The translations under genes were made by a program, and so were the position numbers. A model generated the notes under the pieces. It made no database searches. It saw only the letters and a program-made list of their open reading frames with translations, and was not told the origin of the DNA. Positions 36,105 through 45,400 of a stretch of DNA of 64,000 nucleotides are shown here, one piece after another. This stretch comes from Trebonia sp963773105 (GTDB lineage Bacteria > Actinomycetota > Actinomycetes > Streptosporangiales > Streptosporangiaceae): positions 682,001-746,000 of the forward strand of contig CAVZAA010000001.1 in assembly GCA_963773105.1 (NCBI GenBank), read 5' to 3'. How positions within the stretch are numbered: the first letter of the stretch is position 1; every line of letters starts with the position of its first letter.

Positions 36105-37010
36105 ATGGTAACTGTGAGGCAGTCGGTCTTTGTCGTGCCCGCGGTGTCGCGCATCGCGGAGCGCATGGGTTGCTTCGCGAGGGCCGGCCTTGAGGTGGTC
36201 ACGACCACGGTGCCCTCCTCGCACGCCCAGCACGCCGCTCTCGCGGAGGACCGGGTCGATGTCGCCATCACCGCGACCGACAACCTCTTTGCCTGGGGCG
36301 CGGCGGGATCTGACATTGTCCTCATCGGCCAGATCGAGACGACCACCGACCTCGCCCTGCTGCTCCGGCCGGGCCTGGGGTCGCTGGATGAGCTCGGTGC
36401 CGTCCGGCTCGCGGTCGACGCCCCGGCGAACGGATTCGCCGTGGCCGCCTACGCCATGATGGCGCGGCTCGGACGTACCGGCTCCGCGGATGGCGCAGGG
36501 CAGCACGAGGGCGCACCGTACGAGGTGGTCGAAGTCGGCGGTGTCACCGAGCGGTTCGAAGCGCTCGCGGCCGGGGCCGTGGACGCGACCCTCGTCGCCC
36601 CGCCCCTGGACGAGATCGGTCAGCAGCGGGGGATGAGCGTCGCCATGCGCGTCCGGGAGTTCGCGCCGGCCTACCCGGGCCTCGGGATCGTCGCGCGCCG
36701 GGCGAAGCTGGACACCGCCGTCGAACCCGTGGCGGCCTATCTGGCCGCGCTGGATGACGCCGTGGGCTGGATGCGCGGCGCGGATCCCGCCAGCGTCGCC
36801 GCCGAACTTGCCGCCGCGGGTTTCGGTCCGGCGGCGGTGCGCTCCGTGTTCGCCACCATTCCCCGGACCCTGGCCCCGGCCAGCGATGCATTCGCCGCTC
36901 TCGCCCGCCTGCGCCAGGAGACCGGCATGGCCATCGCAGGCGCCCCGGCGCCAGCCGGCCTCATCGACCTGCGACCGCTGCGGATCGCAGGCCTGTACCC
37001 CCAGTTGTAA
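36105..37010 (+). CDS. NMT1/SsuA-like solute-binding protein without signal peptide
   Basis: Protein of 301 residues with the periplasmic-binding-protein type 2 pattern of ABC substrate-binding proteins (ERMGCFARAGLEVVTTTVPS, DVAITATDNLFAW, VEVGGVTERFEALAAGAVDA). It begins MVTVRQSVF with no signal peptide or lipobox, so it would stay in the cytoplasm unless the true start lies upstream; ATG at 36105 has GGAAGAG before it. No ATPase or permease gene is next to it. It may be a cytoplasmic binding protein or a diverged enzyme rather than a transporter part. The thiolase follows after 10 bp. Confidence 0.7.
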   Translation: MVTVRQSVFVVPAVSRIAERMGCFARAGLEVVTTTVPSSHAQHAALAEDRVDVAITATDNLFAWGAAGSDIVLIGQIETTTDLALLLRPGLGSLDELGAVRLAVDAPANGFAVAAYAMMARLGRTGSADGAGQHEGAPYEVVEVGGVTERFEALAAGAVDATLVAPPLDEIGQQRGMSVAMRVREFAPAYPGLGIVARRAKLDTAVEPVAAYLAALDDAVGWMRGADPASVAAELAAAGFGPAAVRSVFATIPRTLAPASDAFAALARLRQETGMAIAGAPAPAGLIDLRPLRIAGLYPQL

Positions 37011-37020
37011 GGAGCTAGTG

Positions 37021-38238
37021 ATGCCAGAAGCTGTGATCGTCGCCACCGCGCGCTCGCCGATCGGCCGCGCCTTCAAAGGGTCGCTCAAGGACCTGCGCCC
37101 CGATGATCTCGCGGTGCAGATGGTGCACGCCGTGCTGGCGAAGACGCCACAGCTTGACCCCCGCGATATCGAAGACCTGGTGCTCGGCTGCGCCCAGCCG
37201 GGCGGTGAGGCTGGTTACAACCTGGCGCGGATCGTGGCGGTGCTCGCCGGCATGGACCACCTTCCCGGCACGACAGTCAACCGGTTCTGCGCATCGAGCC
37301 TGCAGGCCATCCGCATGGCCGCGCACGCGGTCAAGGCGGGGGAGGGCGACGTCTTCATCGCCGCCGGCGTTGAAGCGGTCAGCCGGTATGCGCACGGCAG
37401 TGCCGACAGCCACCCCGGCACAGAGAACCCGCGCTTCGCGGCGGCCCAGGCGAGGTCGCGGAAGGTCGCGGACGGCGTTCTTGAGTGGTCGGATCCCCGG
37501 GCAGGCGGCGAATTGCCCGACGTCTACGTCGCGATGGGCCACACGGCTGAGAACGTCGCCGCGCTTGAGCGAGTGAGCCGAGCCGAGCAGGACGCGTATG
37601 CCGTGCGGAGCCAGAACCGCGCCGAGAAGGGCGTCGCTGACGGCTTCTGGGGACGTGACATCACCCCGGTGACGCTGCCGGACGGCACTCGCGTGACGGC
37701 TGACGACTGCCCGCGGCCGGGTGTCACGCTGGAAGGCGTCGCCGCGCTCAAGCCCGCTTTCCGGCCCGACGGAACGGTGACCGCCGGTAACGCGTGCCCG
37801 CTCAACGACGGCGCCGCCGCCATGGTCATCATGTCCGACGTCAAGGCCCGCCAGCTGGGGCTGACGCCGCTGGCCCGCGTTATGAGCACGGCGGTCTCGG
37901 CGCTGTCGCCAGAGATCATGGGCCTCGGCCCGGTCGAGGCGACGTCCCGCGCCCTTGCCCGCGCCGGCCTGACGATCGAAGACATCGCCTTGGTGGAGAT
38001 GAACGAGGCGTTCGCCGCCCAGGTCGTCCCTGCCGCGCGTCGGCTCGGGATCGACGAGGAGCGGCTCAATGTCTACGGCGGAGCCATCGCCGTGGGGCAC
38101 CCGTTCGGCATGACCGGTGTTCGCATCGCCAGCACCCTGATCCACGCCCTGCAGGAACGCGACGGCGAACTCGGCCTCGAGACGATGTGCATCGGCGGCG
38201 GCCAGGGGATGGCGATGGTCCTGGAGCGCTGCTCCTGA
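37021..38238 (+). CDS. acetyl-CoA acetyltransferase / 3-ketoacyl-CoA thiolase
   Basis: Thiolase of 405 residues. Active-site motifs are complete: NRFCASSLQAIRMAAHAV with the nucleophile Cys near residue 89, VEMNEAFAAQVV, YGGAIAVGHPFGMTGVR and MCIGGGQGMAMV with the second Cys. The start is ATG at 37021 with AAGGAG 9 bp upstream; the longer frame from 36754 is not used. It could finish a beta-oxidation step or split acetoacetyl-CoA made by the synthetase at 27855. It is downstream of the binding-protein gene and followed by a decayed LigM-like gene. Confidence 0.92.
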   Translation: MPEAVIVATARSPIGRAFKGSLKDLRPDDLAVQMVHAVLAKTPQLDPRDIEDLVLGCAQPGGEAGYNLARIVAVLAGMDHLPGTTVNRFCASSLQAIRMAAHAVKAGEGDVFIAAGVEAVSRYAHGSADSHPGTENPRFAAAQARSRKVADGVLEWSDPRAGGELPDVYVAMGHTAENVAALERVSRAEQDAYAVRSQNRAEKGVADGFWGRDITPVTLPDGTRVTADDCPRPGVTLEGVAALKPAFRPDGTVTAGNACPLNDGAAAMVIMSDVKARQLGLTPLARVMSTAVSALSPEIMGLGPVEATSRALARAGLTIEDIALVEMNEAFAAQVVPAARRLGIDEERLNVYGGAIAVGHPFGMTGVRIASTLIHALQERDGELGLETMCIGGGQGMAMVLERCS

Positions 38239-38239
38239 A

Positions 38240-38899
38240 GGCGTCGTCGTACAGCCGACGGCTACATCGTTGCTGACAGCATCTTCTTCCGCCTCGGCGA
38301 GGACGAGTACCGGATCGTCGGCGGCCCGCCGGCGCCGAACTGGGTGCACTTCCACGCCGAGGCCACGGCCAGAGCATCGAGATCCGCCGCGACGACAACT
38401 CCTACGTCCGCCGCGGCGACCCCGAGCTGTACCGGTACCAGATCCAGGGCCGAGGGCGCTCGACGTCATGCGCGAGGTACTCCCTACCGAGCCGCCGAAG
38501 CTCAAGTTCTTCGTCATGGGCCATCGCGGGCAGGCACGTCCGGGCGCTACGGCCGGGATGGCCGGAGAGGCTGGGTGTGAGCTGTTCGGCCCCTGGGTCG
38601 ACGGGGACGCCGTGAATTCGGCGCTGCTCGAGGTCGGCGCCCGAATTCGGCATCCGGCTGGTCGGCGGGCTCGCCTACATCGCCAACGGCGTCGAGTCCA
38701 GCTGGATCCCGCGGCGTCGCCCGCGACCTACTCCGACGACCCGCTGCTGGCCGAGTACCGCAAGTCCCTGGCGGCCGCCGCGGACCCGGTCATCGCGACC
38801 GTCGGCGGCAGCCTTGTCCCCAAGTCGAGCTCCGCGCCACCGTCCAGCCAGCCCCGATCACCGAGTACGCCCGCACGGCCTACCGCCGCCGCCGTATGA
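38240..38899 (+). pseudogene. decayed LigM-like (GcvT-fold) gene
   Basis: Fragments of one protein are read in all three forward frames: GYIVADSIFFRLGEDEYRIV, then IEIRRDDNSYVRRGDPELYR, then LDVMREVLPTEPPKLKFFVMGH, GMAGEAGCELFGPWVDGDAV and GGLAYIANGVESSW, ending in YSDDPLLAEYRKSL. They are in the order of a GcvT-family demethylase and resemble the intact gene at 31869 (QIQGP, GMAGAIGLEIWGPW). At least four frame changes occur and the first 90 or so residues are missing. It begins right after the thiolase stop. This is real decay rather than a single read error. Confidence 0.85.
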
Positions 38900-38924
38900 G
38901 ACCTCTGCGGCAGGTAAGCAAAAA

Positions 38925-39345
38925 TCGCCGATCACACCGACCGGTGCGCCAGCGGGGAGCGGAGCACTGGCTCGTCCTGCCCGCACCTGGCGCGCGTTCT
39001 CGGTGCTGTCGTGGCCGAAGATCCAGCCGTACACCTGACCTTTGTCGGCGAGCCGCGCAGTGTCGGGGATCTCGGTGTGCCGGCCGTCGTATTCCAGGCC
39101 AAGGCGGCGCGAGAAGCGCTGCACGAACGAGGCCCGCTCGCGCCGCGCCCGGTCGTAGTCCAGGAACGCGTCCGCGACCTCGGCGAGCGGGCGGTCGCGA
39201 AGGACCTCGGCCAGCGCCGCGGCATCTTAGGCCCCTCAATAACTCGTGGCGATTCCACCGCCGGCTCCCACGGCGCGAGGTCGTGCTCGACTCCCTTGAT
39301 CGCCTGGGTGACTCGTCGCTGCTGACGGGTACTCACTTGCTGACC
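38925..39345 (-). pseudogene. fragment of an FAD-dependent aromatic hydroxylase
   Basis: The minus strand reads AAALAEVLRDRPLAEVADAF, LDYDRARRERASFVQRFSRR and GQVYGWIFGHD. This is the pattern of the C-terminal quarter of salicylate/3-hydroxybenzoate 6-hydroxylase-type flavin monooxygenases (DAAxLAEEL, YxxxRRxRAxxVQ, W.xGHD). A frame change lies near 39230, between PRVIEGPK and DAAALAEVL. The FAD-binding half is absent. The short N-terminal piece STRQQRRVTQAIKGVEHDLA is not recognised. Confidence 0.6.
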
Positions 39346-39347
39346 CC

Positions 39348-40021
39348 TCAACCAGGGCCGTCACCGGCCGCCGTGTCACCTGCTGGACCGACGTGTGGGC
39401 CCGCCGCTGCCTCACCGGCCGGCTCGAGTTGCCGCAGGTACTGCTCGACGAATGCGGTCAGCTCGCTGTGGCCGACGGTGATGCCGAGCGAGCTGTCGAT
39501 GAGCAGGAGGCGGGAGATGCTCTCGACGAGCATCATCGCGGCCCACGGCGGGAAGCGGCCGGGGTCAATGTCGTGCGCGCGGAAAATCGATGCCAGCGCC
39601 TCCGCCTGGATCGTGCGGACCTGGACGGTGTAGGCCGCGATCTCGGCGCGGATCGCCTCATTGTGGTTTGCCAGCGCGATGTATTCAGCCATGCCGTGTG
39701 ACTCGGTGCTGATGCTCCACAGTTCCCGCAGCGGCTGCGCTGCCCCGACCGCTTGCCGCAGGCGCACCAGGTACGCGTCGGCGCCGCGCCGGAAAAGGGC
39801 GACCAGCAGGCCGTCCATCGTCCCGAAATAGTAGTTGACCAGGGACGCGTGAACGCCCGCCCTGGCCGCGACCCGCCGCGCGGTGACGGCGCCGTAGCCC
39901 TCTTCCACCAGCAGCACGGCCGCCGCGTTGAGCAGCTCAGAACCAGGTCTTCGGTTCCTCGCTGCCGGCCCAGCGGCGCGGCGTCACCGAGCCGGCCCCC
40001 GGGTGGCGGAACCGGGCTCAT
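39348..40021 (-). CDS. TetR family regulator, N-terminus frame-disrupted
   Basis: TetR-type repressor of about 224 residues if one frame break is repaired. The helix-turn-helix is VTARRVAARAGVHASLVNYYFG and the ligand domain follows. The frame open from GTG 39917 lacks the first helix. ATG at 40021 gives MSPVPPPGG and ends in QRGTEDLVL; adding one base near 39936 joins it to ELLNAAAVLLVEEGYG, the expected first helix. It is divergent from the P450 gene at 40199, with a 40-bp palindrome between them, so it most likely represses that gene and itself. Whether it still works depends on the frame break being real. Confidence 0.8.
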
Positions 40022-40072
40022 CGCATGCGGTCACGGCGGCAGCCTACCACTTGACGCCCTGCGCGCATGCTG

Positions 40073-40112
40073 TTAGACATGTGTTCAACAGTGCTGTTGT
40101 ACATATGTCTAA
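40073..40112. promoter_or_regulatory. 40-bp palindrome, TetR/P450 operator
   Basis: Two 19-bp arms, TTAGACATGTGTTCAACAG and its near-complement CTGTTGTACATATGTCTAA (17 of 19 paired), flank a 2-nt centre. It is midway between the divergent TetR (start 40021) and P450 (start 40199) genes. The size fits two TetR dimers. Confidence 0.75.
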
Positions 40113-40198
40113 TAACAATTCATATTTTCCTGCTCTCATGGCATGCCTCCGTTCCGGCATGTTCAATGACCATTCATTCACAGAAAGATGACCGGACG

Positions 40199-41389
40199 AT
40201 GCCCGTTGACGAACCTGTTTACTGGGAGCCTTTCGAGTCCCGGTTCATCACTGATCCCTACCCGGTCTACGCGCGGCTCCGCGAAGAGGCGCCGCTTTAC
40301 TACAACCAGAAGCACGACTTCTACGCTGTGAGCCGGTACGAGGACGTGGAGCTCGGCCTGTCGGACTGGCAGACGTTCTCCTCTTCCCGCGGCAGCATCC
40401 TCGAACTGATCCAGTCGGGCATGGAGATGCCGCCAGGGACGGTCATCTTCGAGGATCCGCCCACCCACAAGCTACACCGGGGCCTGCTGTCACGGCTGTT
40501 CACCCCGCGGGCTGTCGCCGCCCTGGAGCCGCGGATCCGCGGCTACTGCGCCAGGGCGCTTGACCCGCTGGCCGGCGCGGACCGGTTCGACATGATGCAG
40601 GTCCTCGGCGCCGAGCTCCCGATGCGGGTCATCGGCATGCTCATGGGCATCCCCGAGGCCGACCAGGAAGCGATCCGCGACCACAACGACGCCCTCCTGC
40701 GCACCCGGCCGGGCGAGCGGATGAAGTTCGGGGAGGGGAACCTCACCAACGAGGTATTCGCCGACTACATCGACTGGCGCCGCGAGCACCCGTCCGACGA
40801 CCTGATGACCGCGCTGCTGACCGCCGAGTACGAGGACGCCGACGGCGAGCGGAAGACCCTCACCCGCCAGGAGGTCCTCACCTACGTCACGGTCGTGACC
40901 GGGGCGGGGAACGAGACGACCGGCCGGCTGATCAGCTGGATCACCGCCGTGCTGAGCGACCATCCGGGCCAGCGCCGGGAGATCGCGGCCGACCTGTCAC
41001 TCGTGCCGGGGGCGGTCGAGGAGGTACTGCGGTACGAGACCCCCAGCCCGTTCATCGGCCGTTACGTCACCGCTGACGTCGAGTACTACGGCACGACCGT
41101 CCCCGCGGGCAGCGCGATCTTGTTCATCGTGGCCGCGGCCAACCGTGACTGCCGCCGGTACGACAACCCCGACACGTTCGACATCCACCGGGTCATCCGC
41201 CACCCGCTCAGCTTCGGCCAGGGCCTGCACCACTGCCTCGGCGCGGCCCTGGCCCGCCTGGAGGGCCGGATCGCGCTGGAGGAACTCCTCAAGCGGTTCC
41301 CCGACTGGGAGGTGGACTGGGACGGCGCCAGGCTGGCACAGACCTCCACCGTCCGCGGCTGGGAGAACCTGCCCGTCGTGATCGGCTGA
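40199..41389 (+). CDS. cytochrome P450
   Basis: Bacterial P450 of 396 residues. The heme loop is SFGQGLHHCLGAALARLEG with Cys near residue 346. The ExxR motif is EEVLRY, and the I-helix oxygen motif reads TGAGNETT (Asn in place of the more usual Asp). No ferredoxin or reductase gene is adjacent, so electrons must come from elsewhere. ATG at 40199 is chosen over the earlier frame start at 40067, which has an odd hydrophobic leader inside the operator. It is followed by an SDR after 17 bp, suggesting hydroxylation or O-demethylation then oxidation. The substrate is unknown. Confidence 0.92.
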   Translation: MPVDEPVYWEPFESRFITDPYPVYARLREEAPLYYNQKHDFYAVSRYEDVELGLSDWQTFSSSRGSILELIQSGMEMPPGTVIFEDPPTHKLHRGLLSRLFTPRAVAALEPRIRGYCARALDPLAGADRFDMMQVLGAELPMRVIGMLMGIPEADQEAIRDHNDALLRTRPGERMKFGEGNLTNEVFADYIDWRREHPSDDLMTALLTAEYEDADGERKTLTRQEVLTYVTVVTGAGNETTGRLISWITAVLSDHPGQRREIAADLSLVPGAVEEVLRYETPSPFIGRYVTADVEYYGTTVPAGSAILFIVAAANRDCRRYDNPDTFDIHRVIRHPLSFGQGLHHCLGAALARLEGRIALEELLKRFPDWEVDWDGARLAQTSTVRGWENLPVVIG

Positions 41390-41406
41390 GCGGCGCAAGG
41401 CACCCC

Positions 41407-42207
41407 GTGGAACTCGAAGGCAGGTCAGCCGTCATCGCGGGCGGCGCGGGCGGGCTCGGCAGCGCGACCGCCCGCCGCCTGGCCGACGCCGGCGTCGGGG
41501 TCGTGGTGCTCGATCCTGACGCGGACGGCGCCGCCGCGCTCGTCGCCGAACTCGGCCTCGCTGCGGCCGCCGTAACCGGAAGCAGCACCGATGACGACGC
41601 GGTGGCGGAGGCCATCGCGCGCGCCCAGGCGCTGGGCGTCTTCTCGGTTGCCGTCAGCGCGGCCGGAGTGGTCATCCCCAGCTCCCGCCTGGCAACCGCG
41701 GACGGAACGGTACTGGCGAAGGACGCCCTGCTCGCCAACCTCGACCTGCACGTGGTCGGCCCGTTCAACCTCGCCCGGCTGGCGGCAGCCGCCTTCGCCG
41801 CGAACGCGCCGGACGCCGACGGCCAGCGCGGCGTCATCGTGCAGACCGCCTCCATCAGCGCCTTCGACGGCCTGGCCACGATGGTCCCCTACGCCGCCGC
41901 GAAAGGCGCGGTCGTCGCGATGACGCTGCCCATGGCCCGCGACCTCGCCCCGCTCGGGGTCCGCGTCTGCGCGATTGCGCCCGGCGCCATCGCCACGCCG
42001 CGCCTGGCCAACCCCCAGGTCCGGCAAGCACTCGTACGGGACGTCGCGTTCCCGCAGCGGATCGGCCGTCCCGACGAGTACGCCATGCTCGCTGAGGCGA
42101 TCATCCGCAACCCGTACCTGAACGGCGAGGTAATCCGCCTCGACGGCGCAGCCCGCCTCACCCACGACCTCCCCGACCGCACCCAGCCACGGCAGGACAC
42201 CCAGTGA
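41407..42207 (+). CDS. SDR family oxidoreductase
   Basis: SDR of 266 residues with GGAGGLGSATARRLADAG at the N-terminus, SAAGVVIPSS near residue 93, the catalytic Ser in QTASISAFDG, Tyr-Lys in VPYAAAKGAV, and LNGEVIRLDGA at the end. It resembles 3-hydroxyacyl-CoA dehydrogenase type 2/17-beta-HSD10-like SDRs (SISAFDG, MARDLAPLGVRV). The start is GTG at 41407, 17 bp after the P450. It may oxidise the P450 product or a hydroxyacyl-CoA. A fatty-acid or steroid-like substrate is possible. Confidence 0.87.
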   Translation: MELEGRSAVIAGGAGGLGSATARRLADAGVGVVVLDPDADGAAALVAELGLAAAAVTGSSTDDDAVAEAIARAQALGVFSVAVSAAGVVIPSSRLATADGTVLAKDALLANLDLHVVGPFNLARLAAAAFAANAPDADGQRGVIVQTASISAFDGLATMVPYAAAKGAVVAMTLPMARDLAPLGVRVCAIAPGAIATPRLANPQVRQALVRDVAFPQRIGRPDEYAMLAEAIIRNPYLNGEVIRLDGAARLTHDLPDRTQPRQDTQ

Positions 42208-42420
42208 CCACCTGCATGTCACCACCTGCCCAGACAAACCGGTACGACACCCGGCTCATAGGCGTGACGTTTCACCTGACTCTCTAACGCCTCACTCGCT
42301 AAATGATCTTGATGGCCTGTTTTGGCATGCTTCATACATGATCTTTAACCGCGTCACACCCATGCACCACCTGACGATTGTGGTCAGCTCCGTCGCCTCC
42401 GCCTGCCGGAGGTACGCCGT

Positions 42421-45400
42421 CTGGCAGTTATCGCCACCCTGAGCAAGGGCTACGACCTGGACTACATCTGGAAGCAGGTCGATCCCAGCCTTGAGAAGGA
42501 CGCGGCGGGCCATTACATCCAGGCCAGCGAGGCCGGTGGAGAGCCTCCCGGACGATGGTGGGGCCCGGGCGCTCAGGCGCTCGGCCTGGAACCAGGCCAG
42601 CTGGTCGAGCGGGAAGGTACGACCTGCTATTCGGCGAGCGCAAAGCCCCCGACCGCACCCTCCTGGGCCGTCCGCCCGGCGGCGGCCGCAAAGCCGCCGA
42701 CGTCTACGCCAGCCTGCTGGCGGCCGAGCCGCATGCGACCGCCGAGCGCAAGCGCGAGCTGCGGCTGGAGGCGTCCCGGCAGGCGCGGCAGAGCCCGCTG
42801 TTCTTCGACCTGACGCTGTCGCTGTCGAAGTCGATCTCGATCTTCCACGCCTCCCTGGGTGAGAATGCCCGCCTGGCCCACGGCCGCCTGGCCCACGAGG
42901 CAGGGGACACAGCAGGGGAGGCGTACTGGTCCGGCCTGGTCACCGAGGTCGACGACATGATCTGGCATGCCGTCGAGGCGGGCTTCACCTACGTCCAGCG
43001 GGAAGCGGGCTACACCCGTACCGGATCGCACAACAAGCGGGTCAACGGGCGGGAAACCGGCCAGTGGCACGAGGCGGACCTGGCGGTCACGCACTGGCTG
43101 CAGCACACCTCCCGCGACGGCGACATGCAGCTCCACGTCCACTCCCAGATCGCCCACCTCGCCCGCACCAGCACCGACGGGAAATGGCGGGCCCCGGACT
43201 CCCTGGGCTACAACGAGCACGTCGGGGCGGTCGGCGCGATCACCGCCCAGCACCTCGAGGAAGCGCTTACCGCCCGGTTCGGCCTGCAGTGGGTGGCGCG
43301 TGATGACGGGCACGGGTTCGAGGTCAAGGGCATCAGCGGGCAGATGATGCGCCTGTTCTCCTCGCGCCGCGAGTCGATCACGGCCGACCTGCGCGCCCGC
43401 GCGGCCCGGTTCGAGCAGCAGTACGGGCGCGCGCCGTCGCAGCGGGAGCTGGCGCAGCTGGGCCAGGCGTCGAACTTCGCCACGCGCAAGAACAAGGAAG
43501 GCGCGCTGGATACTGCGGAGCTGCACGCGGGCTGGGCGGACAAGCTCGCGCGCACGCTCGGCGTCCCGCTCGCATCGGTCGCTCCGTCGGTGTGGCACGC
43601 CGACCATGACCGCGCGGTGCCAGAAGATCTGGTTCTGAGCCGGGCGGCGCAGCAGGCGGTCGCCCTGGCCCAGCAGGAGAAGAGCACCTGGACCCGCGCG
43701 GATCTGATCAAGTACCTGGGCCGGGTCCTGCCTCGCACCGGCCGCGACCCAGCCCAGGCGGCGGCGTTGCTGGAGACCCTGGCCGATCGTGCGCTGCGCG
43801 CGGAGTTCGAGCCGGTGATATGCCTGGAAGCCCCCGAACCAGCGCCGGTCCCGCCAAGCCTGCTGCGCGCGGACGGGCGCAGCGTCTACCGGCGCCACGG
43901 CGGCACCCGATACGCCACGCGCGCGCAGCTGAGCATGGAGGGCCGGATGGTCGCGCAGGCGCAGATTGCCGCGCCGCGCATGACCCGCGCTGCCGCCGCG
44001 ATCGCGCTCGGCGCGGACCTGGCACTCCTGGAGCGCGCGCTGACCGGTGAGCCGGGCGGCGCGCAGAGCGCGCGGCGCACCGGGTCCGGGCTGCGCGAGG
44101 ATCAGGCCGCTGCGGCGCTGTCGGTACTGGCCGACGGCAAGATTGTGTCGGTGGTCAACGCGCCCGCCGGGTCCGGCAAGACCCACGTGCTGGCCGAGAT
44201 CGCCAGGGCATGGCGGGTCGCCGGGCTCGGCCCGGTGATCGGCATCACCGCGTCCCAGTCCGCCCGCAACGCCCTGGCCGCCGGAGGCATCGAGTCCTAC
44301 AACAGCGCCCAGTTCCTCGGCCACCTGCCAGGCCAGCGCGGCGCGCGCGGCCCCATGCCGATTGCCAAGGGAACGCTCCTGGCGGTCGACGAGGCGTCGA
44401 TGATGCCGGGCCCGGACCTGGCCGACCTGATCACGCTGGCCGAGACCCACGGCGGAAAGGTGATCGTGGTCGGAGACACAGAACAACTGCAAGCGGTACA
44501 AAACGGGGGCGGTATGTCCCTGCTCGCCGACCGTCTCGGTTATGTCCGCCTGGCCGAGCCGGTCCGGTTCCGGGAACCCTGGGAGCAAGCCGCCAGCCTG
44601 CGGCTGCGCGACGGCGACGCCACCGTCCTCGCTGAGTACGAACAGCACGCCAGGATCACCGGCGGGGACCCCGAGCAGGTGATCGACGTCGCGGCGTCCG
44701 CGTACACCGCGCTCACGACGGAGGGCACGGATGTGCTACTGATGGCCGCTGACCACAGCCTGCGCCGCGAGCTGTCCCGCCGCATCCGTGACGACCTGGC
44801 CCGCCTCGGACTGGTCGAGGGCGGCCCTGCCGTGCGGATCGCCGGCGGCTCGGCGGCCACCCGCGGCGACCTGATCGTGTGCACCCGCAACGAGCACGAC
44901 GTCGAGGCGGGGGAGCCGGGCCGGACACTGGCCAACGGGGACCTGCTCCGCATCAACGCCGTCACCAGCGACGGCCTGTTGGTACGCCGGGCACTCGACG
45001 CCGACCCGGAAACAGGGCGGCGCCGCTGGACCGACCGACAGTTCCTGTACGCAAACTATGAAGACGCCGAGCTGGGCTACGCGGTCACCGATCACACCGC
45101 CCAGGGCCGCACCGTGCACACCGGCCTGGCCGTCATCACGGGCACCGAGGACCGCCAGCACGCCTATGTCGCCCTCACCAGAGGCACGCACGACAACACC
45201 GCCTACGTCTTCACCGTGTCGCCGAAGCGTTCCGACCTCCTCCCGGGCCCCCGCCCGGCCCCTGAGTTGGCCCGCTATGATCGCGTTTCCACCCAGGCAG
45301 GCGGCCTCTCTCTAAAGGCCACGGAGGCCGAGTCGGCGAGTGCGGTGAGCGTGCTCGCCGAGGTGGTTGGCCGGGACGGCACTGAGATATCGGCATCCCA

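Noticed and set aside
42208..42420. Possible oriT before the relaxase (CTGAC at 42371 and GTCAG at 42383).
   Set aside because: A 5-bp repeat is too weak to support an origin of transfer, and no nick-site similarity is recognised.
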